A stretch of 13,156 nucleotides of DNA from the NCBI GenBank assembly GCA_964606415.1, contig CAZSGN010000058.1, forward strand, positions 1 to 13,156. Direction: 5' to 3'. Origin of the DNA: CAZSGN01 sp964606415 (GTDB taxonomy: Bacteria > Bacteroidota > Bacteroidia > Bacteroidales > JBBRXJ01). Each line of letters starts with the position of its first letter. The first letter of the stretch is position 1. The notes beneath the pieces are model-generated. The model was not told the DNA's origin, ran no database searches, and worked only from the letters and a program-made list of their open reading frames with translations. A program made the position numbers and the translations under genes. Below are positions 8,210 to 13,156 of the stretch, piece after piece.

Positions 8210-9403
8210 ATGAAGCAATACAATGTAGATCTAAAAGGATATTATGGTATTTATGGGGGCGCCTATATACCTGAGATGTTGTATCCAAACGTAGAAGAAC
8301 TCAGGAGCAATTACCTGTCAATACTGGAATCAGAATCTTTCAGGCAACAATTTGATGATTTACTGAAAAACTATGTCGGTCGTCCATCACCACTTTATTT
8401 TGCCTCACGCTTATCAGAAAAATACGGGAAAAAAATATACCTTAAACGGGAAGACCTGAACCATACAGGCGCACATAAAATCAATAATACCATTGGACAA
8501 ATTTTGGTGGCGAGGCATCTTGGCAAAGAACGGATTATTGCAGAAACGGGTGCCGGCCAGCATGGCGTAGCAACGGCAACCGTTTGTGCCCTCATGGGCA
8601 TGCAATGCATTGTTTATATGGGTGAGCTGGATGTTGAAAGGCAATCACCTAATGTAGCAAGGATGAAAATGCTTGGCGCAGAGGTAATACCGGTAACCAG
8701 CGGGAATAAAACTTTAAAAGATGCTACGAACGAGGCTATCCGTGATTGGATCAATCATCCTGACAACACCCATTACATCATAGGCTCCGTTGTGGGCCCT
8801 CATCCTTACCCGGACATGGTAACAAGTCTGCAATCCGTCATCAGTAAAGAAATAAAGTTCCAGTTAATGGAACAAGAGGGACGGGAAAACCCGGATATGA
8901 TCGTTGCCTGTGTTGGCGGCGGAAGTAATGCGGCCGGAGCTTTTTACCACTATCTCGACCATGAAGCAGTTCAACTGATTGCCGTTGAAGCGTCCGGACT
9001 AGGTATCGACAGTAACCAAACAGCCGCTACCATGATAAAGGGCAGGGATGGCATCATCCATGGCAGCCGGACCATGCTAATGCAAAATGAGGACGGCCAG
9101 ATTACCGAACCCTATTCGATATCAGCGGGCCTCGATTATCCCGGCATAGGGCCAATCCACGCCCATCTTGCATCCCAGGGACGAGCCAAATTCCTGAATG
9201 CAACGGACCAACAAGCATTGAATGCCGCATATGAGCTTACACGGCTGGAAGGTATTATTCCGGCTCTTGAAACGGCACATGCCCTGGCCGTGCTGGACGA
9301 AATAAAGAATGAACCCGGTGAAATAATCGTCGTTAACCTCTCCGGACGGGGTGATAAAGACATGGAGGCCTATAGCAAACACATCAGCGAATTAACAGAT
9401 TAA
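8210..9403 (+). CDS. trpB: Tryptophan synthase beta chain
   Basis: PLP enzyme that condenses indole with serine to make tryptophan, in an alpha2-beta2 complex with TrpA. The 397-aa protein has PLP Lys90 in HTGAHKIN, the catalytic Glu112 in AETGAGQHG, and the PLP phosphate-binding GGGSNA at 236-241. The sequence fits the standard TrpB1 type that works with TrpA, which is encoded next. Length matches E. coli TrpB. Only one tryptophan (in RDWINHP) is present. There is a 75-base gap before trpA, wider than elsewhere in the operon. Confidence 0.98.
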   Translation: MKQYNVDLKGYYGIYGGAYIPEMLYPNVEELRSNYLSILESESFRQQFDDLLKNYVGRPSPLYFASRLSEKYGKKIYLKREDLNHTGAHKINNTIGQILVARHLGKERIIAETGAGQHGVATATVCALMGMQCIVYMGELDVERQSPNVARMKMLGAEVIPVTSGNKTLKDATNEAIRDWINHPDNTHYIIGSVVGPHPYPDMVTSLQSVISKEIKFQLMEQEGRENPDMIVACVGGGSNAAGAFYHYLDHEAVQLIAVEASGLGIDSNQTAATMIKGRDGIIHGSRTMLMQNEDGQITEPYSISAGLDYPGIGPIHAHLASQGRAKFLNATDQQALNAAYELTRLEGIIPALETAHALAVLDEIKNEPGEIIVVNLSGRGDKDMEAYSKHISELTD

Positions 9404-9478
9404 TAAGCTTATTGACATCGTTTAAATCGCCAAACACAAATAGAAAATAAAACACAAACAAGTCTAAAATATATTCAG
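9404..9478 (+). other. trpB-trpA intergenic gap, no supported site
   Basis: This 75-base spacer is AT-rich and holds no ORF, terminator-like hairpin or convincing promoter. A TTGACA occurs near 9410-9415 but no matching downstream element was found at a normal distance. trpA is most simply read from the same transcript. Confidence 0.4.
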
Positions 9479-10258
9479 ATGAACCGCATTGATCAGCTCT
9501 TCCAAAATAAACCATCAAACGTCTTATCTATTTATTTTACTGCTGGCTATCCTTCATTGGAGGACACCTTTTCCATTCTTCAGCAACTGGAAAAAAACGG
9601 TGTGGACATGGTGGAAATCGGGATGCCTTTCTCTGATCCACTTGCAGATGGCCCTGTCATACAAAAAAGTTCGCAGAAAGCCCTTGACAACGGCATGTCT
9701 ATCTACAAATTATTCCAGCAACTGGAAGCCATGCGCCCAACCATATCCATCCCTGTCATTTTAATGGGATACTTTAATCCGGTCATGCAATTCGGTATTG
9801 GCCGCTTTTTAAAAAAAGCAGCCGAAGTGGGCATAGATGGCATTATTCTACCCGACCTACCCCTCATTGAATACCAGGAACATTATCAGCAAGACTTTGA
9901 AAAACATCAGATACACCCTATCTTTCTTATTTCGCCATCAACCAGTGAGGCCAGGATACGGGAAATTGAACAAACAGGCAAGGGATTTATTTATATGGTT
10001 TCCTCTGCATCAACCACAGGTGGCACCAAAAGCATCGCATCAGATCAGGAACAATATTTTCAAAGAATAACAAAACTAAATCTAAAATTACCTCAAATGA
10101 TCGGGTTTGGTATTTCCTCCCATGAATCATTTCAAAAAGCCTGTCAATACGCCCATGGAGCAATTATCGGAAGTGCATTTATTAAAGCCTTATCACAAGA
10201 AAATTTACCATTAGAAGAAAGAATCAAAACATTTGTCAAAAAAATACTCGGATCCTGA
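9479..10258 (+). CDS. trpA: Tryptophan synthase alpha chain
   Basis: Cleaves indole-3-glycerol phosphate to indole and glyceraldehyde 3-phosphate and channels indole to TrpB. The 259-aa (beta/alpha)8-barrel protein has both catalytic acids in the signature EIGMPFSDPLADGP: Glu46 and Asp57. The loop segment SSASTTGG (about 174-182) and GFGIS and IIGSAF near the C-terminus match the phosphate-binding region. It has no tryptophan residue. It is the last gene of the operon. No convincing hairpin plus T-run is seen in the 33 bases before the convergent nitroreductase gene. Confidence 0.97.
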   Translation: MNRIDQLFQNKPSNVLSIYFTAGYPSLEDTFSILQQLEKNGVDMVEIGMPFSDPLADGPVIQKSSQKALDNGMSIYKLFQQLEAMRPTISIPVILMGYFNPVMQFGIGRFLKKAAEVGIDGIILPDLPLIEYQEHYQQDFEKHQIHPIFLISPSTSEARIREIEQTGKGFIYMVSSASTTGGTKSIASDQEQYFQRITKLNLKLPQMIGFGISSHESFQKACQYAHGAIIGSAFIKALSQENLPLEERIKTFVKKILGS

Positions 10259-10291
10259 GTTCAATCGACATTGCTCATGAAAAGAAAATCA

Positions 10292-10828
10292 TCACGAATA
10301 CCACTCGCATATTTCTTCGGTGGATTTTCTTATTTTTGAACGGACAGGATAATCATCAGGGGGATAACCAAGCGTTATCACTAAACCAATGCGCTGATTA
10401 CCAGATAACTTAAGTATCTTTTTCATCGCTTTTTCCTGAAACCACCCAATTAAACAAGTCCCCAGGCCCAGTTCGGCTGCCTGAAGACAAAAATGCTCAG
10501 CCGCAATGCCAACATCCATGAGCGGGAAGGCCTTCTTTTTTACCTTACTGCCAAACCAACTGGTAAAATTCGTTTTTTTCATAATCAGAACGACCAGTAC
10601 CGGTGCCTGATGGACAAATTTATTCATCATCATATCCGAGACACAGCCAGCAATATTCCCGCGCATACGCGGTTCCTCTACAACAAGGGCCTTCCACGGC
10701 TGGCCGTTACAAGCCGAAGGAGCTAAACGAAGTGCTTCAATGCAAGTCTCAATTTTTGCTTTTTCAACAGGTTGATCTTTGTATTTTCTTACACTCTGAC
10801 GTTGTTGAACTAATTCAGAAAAATCCAT
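10292..10828 (-). CDS. Nitroreductase family protein (FMN-dependent oxidoreductase)
   Basis: The 178-aa protein belongs to the nitroreductase-like family of FMN-binding, NAD(P)H-dependent oxidoreductases, which usually act as cytoplasmic homodimers. N-terminal RQSVRKY (10-16) is the FMN phosphate-contacting RxSxR motif. APSACNGQPW (36-45) and GLGTCLIGWF (about 120-129) are the second and third family signatures. Compared with the best-known nitroreductases (about 215 aa) it is short, resembling the small family members. Its physiological substrate cannot be read from the sequence, and a link to aromatic amino acid synthesis is not implied. It is transcribed toward trpA. Repeat copy 1 starts 17 bases upstream of its start codon. 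Confidence 0.9.
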   Translation of the reverse strand: MDFSELVQQRQSVRKYKDQPVEKAKIETCIEALRLAPSACNGQPWKALVVEEPRMRGNIAGCVSDMMMNKFVHQAPVLVVLIMKKTNFTSWFGSKVKKKAFPLMDVGIAAEHFCLQAAELGLGTCLIGWFQEKAMKKILKLSGNQRIGLVITLGYPPDDYPVRSKIRKSTEEICEWYS

Positions 10829-10845
10829 AATTTAATTATTTACTC

Positions 10846-10982
10846 AAGTTTCGCAATAACTTATAAAACATTAATTATTAACCCTGTGCATATTAAAACA
10901 CAGATCTAAATTATTGACTTTGTGCTATGTAAATATTCCATTTGTGAAAAATATACCTAAATATTATCCTGAAAAACTTTAC
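10846..10982 (+). repeat. Direct repeat copy 1 (137 bp)
   Basis: Starts AAGTTTCGCAATAAC and ends GAAAAACTTTAC. It matches copy 2 (11358-11494) over all 137 bases without gaps, with nine substitutions (93% identity); similarity stops abruptly at both ends. It contains CTGTG/CACAG (10884-10888 with 10899-10903), a small dyad not kept in the other copies. It lies just upstream of the minus-strand nitroreductase gene, so it may overlap that gene's promoter. Confidence 0.9.
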
Positions 10983-11091
10983 TCAACTATAGGCTTTAAG
11001 ACACCTATAAACCTGTTCATTTTTTTTGTCATTCGTAACAAAAATCAGTCAGTGGACGGACAAGAAACGAACCAAAAAAAAATACTCGTGA

Positions 11092-11183
11092 AACCCTCAC
11101 AATAGCATCTATAAAAATGTAAATAATATCTTAAAATTAAAAGGCTTAAATGCATATAATAGTTTATTCTAAATGTGAGGGTT
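11092..11183. repeat. 10-bp inverted repeat bracketing an AT-rich spacer
   Basis: AACCCTCACA (11092-11101) and its exact reverse complement TGTGAGGGTT (11174-11183) enclose 72 AT-rich bases. The right arm is also the left edge of the GC-rich island. No T-run follows the right arm, so it is not an intrinsic terminator. Confidence 0.6.
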
Positions 11184-11276
11184 CGCCGGGGGATGCGTGC
11201 AAGTCTCGTGGGTGCCCGGCAATTAGCGCGCCAAGGCTACGCCCATTCCTTCGCAAATTCACTGGCCACACTCACA
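11174..11276. repeat. GC-rich, dyad-rich island of unknown nature
   Basis: About 100 GC-rich bases sit in otherwise very AT-rich noncoding DNA. The ends are inverted: TGTGAG (11174-11179) and CTCACA (11271-11276). Inside, GCCGGG (11185-11190) pairs with CCCGGC (11215-11220), and TGGGTG (11209-11214) could instead pair with CGCCCA (11240-11245) with one G-U pair. This could be a dispersed palindromic element, a structured RNA or a remnant of transferred DNA; I cannot identify it. Confidence 0.5.
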
Positions 11277-11357
11277 AAAAGATTCACAATTAAAAGCATA
11301 TCAATTTTACGACATTATAATTTGTTATTATATTTAATACTGGGATCAAGAGTTCTA

Positions 11358-11494
11358 AAGTTTCGCAATAACTTATAAAACATTAATTATTAACCCTATG
11401 CATATTGAAGCACAGAGCTAAATTATTGATTTTATACTATTTAAATATTCCATTTGTGAAAAATATACCTGAATATTATCCTGAAAAACTTTAC
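11358..11494 (+). repeat. Direct repeat copy 2 (137 bp)
   Basis: Second copy, in the same orientation as copy 1, with starts 512 bases apart. With one or two flanking bases it has exact 8-bp ends in inverted orientation: TAAAGTTT (11356-11363) and AAACTTTA (11486-11493). This resembles a miniature element's terminal repeats, but no clear target-site duplication is seen. The aroA reading frame is open through its right two thirds, which extends that ORF spuriously upstream. Confidence 0.9.
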
Positions 11495-11644
11495 ACCACA
11501 TTAATTATAAACAAATCACCTGCCAAATCCGACTGCACAAATGATCTATCAAAAATATTAATTCAGATTCAGAGAATAAAAAAAACTTGCTCCGGAAGCG
11601 CATTTTCATTAATTTCGAAAATTGAAATCAACAAAACCAAGAAT

Positions 11645-12913
11645 TTGAAATTCAAAGTTAAAAAATCAAAAATTGCCGGTTGCATATTTGTTCCTGCTTC
11701 TAAATCACATACCATCCGTGCGATTACAATAGCAAGCCTCGCAAAAGGGAAATCCGTTCTTCACAACCCGCTGGTGTCAGCAGATGCATTATCCTGTGTA
11801 GAAGGATGTATCGAAATGGGCGCCCAGATTCAAACCGGGGACGATTTTATTATCCAGGGATTTGGCCCCAGGCCATTGAAAAAAGCCAATCTTATTGATG
11901 TTGGCAACTCGGGCACAACGCTACGTATTTTAACAGGCATTGCAGCCCTTGCTGATCAGCCTATATCATTTGACGGCGACAACAGCATCCGTCAACGCCC
12001 TATGGATCCCTTATTTAACGCACTTAAAAACCTGGGGGTAACCATCGATTCTCCTAATAACAAATGTCCATTTTCTGTTAAAGGGCCGCTAAAAGGCGGC
12101 AAAACGACTATTGACGGTATCAGCTCTCAATTTCTGACAGCCCTGCTCATCGCAGCACCTGTTGCAAAAAATGACACAGAAATCGTTGTGGAGAACCTGC
12201 ATGAAAAACCTTATGTTCAGATGACACTTGACTGGTTACATAACCAGGATATCAAATTCGAACATAAAGGACTGGAATGGTTTAAAATACCCGGGCGACA
12301 ACGTTATAAACCATTTGAAGGACTTATCCCCGCTGATTTCAGCACCGCTACTTTTCCCTTATGTGCTGCTGCTATTACAAAATCGGATCTCACATTAAAA
12401 GGCCTTAACTTTGAAGATAGCCAGGGAGATAAAGCTGTTTTTGACCATCTCAAAAACATGGGAATGGAACTTGAATACGGTGATGACGAGGTACATATTA
12501 AAAATAAAGATCTAAAAGGCATTGATATTGACATGGATGCCACACCTGATGCATTGCCAGCCTTAGCTGTTGTTGGATGTTTCGCCAAAGGGACAACCCG
12601 GCTGTTGAATGTTGAACAAGCCAGGTATAAAGAATGCGACCGCATAGCAGCAGTTGCCAAAGAACTTAAAAAAATGGGAGCCCGGATCGAAGAAAAAAAA
12701 GATGGACTGATCATTCATGAAAGTAAATTAAAAGGGTCACCCAACCTTCACGGATACCATGATCACAGAATGGTAATGGCACTTTCATTAGCTGCAATGG
12801 GAGCCGAGGGAGAATCTGTAATAGATACTGCAGAATCTGTCAAAATAACTTATCCTTCTTTTGCCGAAGATTTCCGGGAACTAGGTGCCGATATCCAACA
12901 AATCTCCGACTAA
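11645..12913 (+). CDS. aroA: 3-phosphoshikimate 1-carboxyvinyltransferase (EPSP synthase), TTG start
   Basis: Joins PEP and shikimate 3-phosphate to give EPSP, the penultimate step to chorismate. Numbering from TTG 11645 (422 aa): Lys20-Ser21 and Arg25 in PASKSHTIR, GNSGTT (87-92) with Arg94, RQRP (116-119), Asp231 in ADFSTATF (usually GD at this site), the catalytic Asp302 in TPDALP, Glu330 in KECDR, HDHR (372-375), and Lys400 in ESVKITYP. The frame is open upstream to a TTG at 11405 (502 aa), but those 80 extra residues derive from repeat copy 2 and spacer. No ATG occurs in frame before the core. The 11645 start puts PASKS at the normal family distance and gives the usual length. It has no neighbour in the same operon and no identified promoter. 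Confidence 0.93.
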   Translation: MKFKVKKSKIAGCIFVPASKSHTIRAITIASLAKGKSVLHNPLVSADALSCVEGCIEMGAQIQTGDDFIIQGFGPRPLKKANLIDVGNSGTTLRILTGIAALADQPISFDGDNSIRQRPMDPLFNALKNLGVTIDSPNNKCPFSVKGPLKGGKTTIDGISSQFLTALLIAAPVAKNDTEIVVENLHEKPYVQMTLDWLHNQDIKFEHKGLEWFKIPGRQRYKPFEGLIPADFSTATFPLCAAAITKSDLTLKGLNFEDSQGDKAVFDHLKNMGMELEYGDDEVHIKNKDLKGIDIDMDATPDALPALAVVGCFAKGTTRLLNVEQARYKECDRIAAVAKELKKMGARIEEKKDGLIIHESKLKGSPNLHGYHDHRMVMALSLAAMGAEGESVIDTAESVKITYPSFAEDFRELGADIQQISD

Positions 12914-13070
12914 AATCTTCCAAGCAGGCGCTAATATTATTACTTTTTGAACTTCCTAAAAATAATTTCAAACCTCCTGATCCGCATCAAAATATAATGT
13001 CGCATTTTTATGTCGGGAATACAATCAACTTATAAGGCAAAGTACATCAATTGCTGATTTTAAACTACAA
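12914..13070. other. Spacer after aroA, nothing recognised
   Basis: These 157 AT-rich bases between the aroA stop and repeat copy 3 show no ORF of note and no convincing terminator hairpin. Confidence 0.5.
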
Positions 13071-13156
13071 AAGTTTTACAATAACTTATAAAACACGAAT
13101 CATTAGGACTGTCCATATTTAAAAAAACAAGACTAAATCATTAACTTATTGCTATT
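13071..13156 (+). repeat. Direct repeat copy 3, diverged and cut by window end
   Basis: Starts AAGTTTTACAATAACTTATA and follows copies 1 and 2 to about their position 84, in the same orientation. By hand alignment roughly three quarters of positions match copy 1, with a small 2-base length difference in the A-rich middle. The rest lies beyond the window. With copy 2 it flanks aroA. Confidence 0.8.

Larger units (their letters stand above)
10983..11357. other. Gene-free spacer between repeat copies 1 and 2
   Basis: This 375-base stretch has no supported gene. Its outer parts are AT-rich. It includes a weak hairpin (TATAGG/CCTATA near 10987-11009), the 10-bp inverted repeat at 11092-11183 and the GC-rich island at 11174-11276, both listed separately. 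Short ORFs here lack family resemblance and are composed of repeat or palindromic DNA. Confidence 0.7.

Noticed and set aside
10919..10944. Promoter inside repeat copy 1 (two TTTG motifs)
   Set aside because: The spacing (about 14 bases) is too short for the Bacteroidota promoter pattern and the -7 element lacks the conserved A.
10914..11105. 63-codon ORF with a peptide shared with the aroA upstream frame (NIPFVKNIP, YYPEKLY)
   Set aside because: It is translated repeat copy 1. Five of the nine base differences between copies 1 and 2 change the amino acid, so there is no sign of protein-level selection, and it starts with TTG inside the repeat.
11175..11378. 67-codon ORF over the GC-rich island
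   Set aside because: It is composed of palindromic GC-rich DNA followed by AT-rich spacer, with no recognisable domain; more likely a chance ORF.
10846..13156. CRISPR-like array from the spaced repeats
   Set aside because: The units are 137 bp with unequal spacing of 375 and 1,576 bases, and no cas gene is present.

Overview
The window looks like a chromosomal segment of a member of the Bacteroidota. Pointers to this are an AT-rich genome, genes mostly lacking Shine-Dalgarno sequences, the tig-clpP-clpX cluster, the compact trpEGDCFBA order, and a candidate promoter close to the Bacteroidota -33/-7 pattern. The assignment below phylum level is open. The genes are mainly housekeeping; the unusual material lies in the trp leader and in the repeat-rich stretch around aroA.

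Layout. Positions 1-79 hold a tRNA-Leu(UAG) that lacks its first three bases at the window edge, followed by a strong intrinsic terminator (82-116). Next comes a protein-quality-control cluster: tig (trigger factor), clpP (protease subunit) and clpX (unfoldase), 156-3488. The gap at 3489-3776 contains a tryptophan-operon leader: a 21-codon leader peptide with three consecutive Trp codons, mutually exclusive RNA hairpins and a terminator hairpin with a U-run. This has the architecture of ribosome-mediated transcription attenuation. The complete tryptophan operon trpE-trpG-trpD-trpC-trpF-trpB-trpA follows (3777-10258) and encodes all steps from chorismate to tryptophan. Its seven proteins contain only five Trp residues among about 2,118.

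A convergent nitroreductase-family gene (10292-10828, minus strand) ends the gene-dense part. Then comes about 0.8 kb of noncoding DNA (10829-11644). It holds two 137-bp direct repeats that are 93% identical, with a GC-rich, dyad-rich island between them. A third, more diverged copy starts at 13071 and runs off the window. aroA (EPSP synthase, 11645-12913) lies between copies 2 and 3. It supplies EPSP, which chorismate synthase converts to chorismate, the substrate of TrpE/TrpG. Its reading frame is open back through repeat copy 2 and has no suitable ATG, so the most likely start is TTG at 11645.

No CRISPR array, transposase, prophage gene or defence gene is visible. The most notable items are the trp attenuator and the repeat family flanking aroA.
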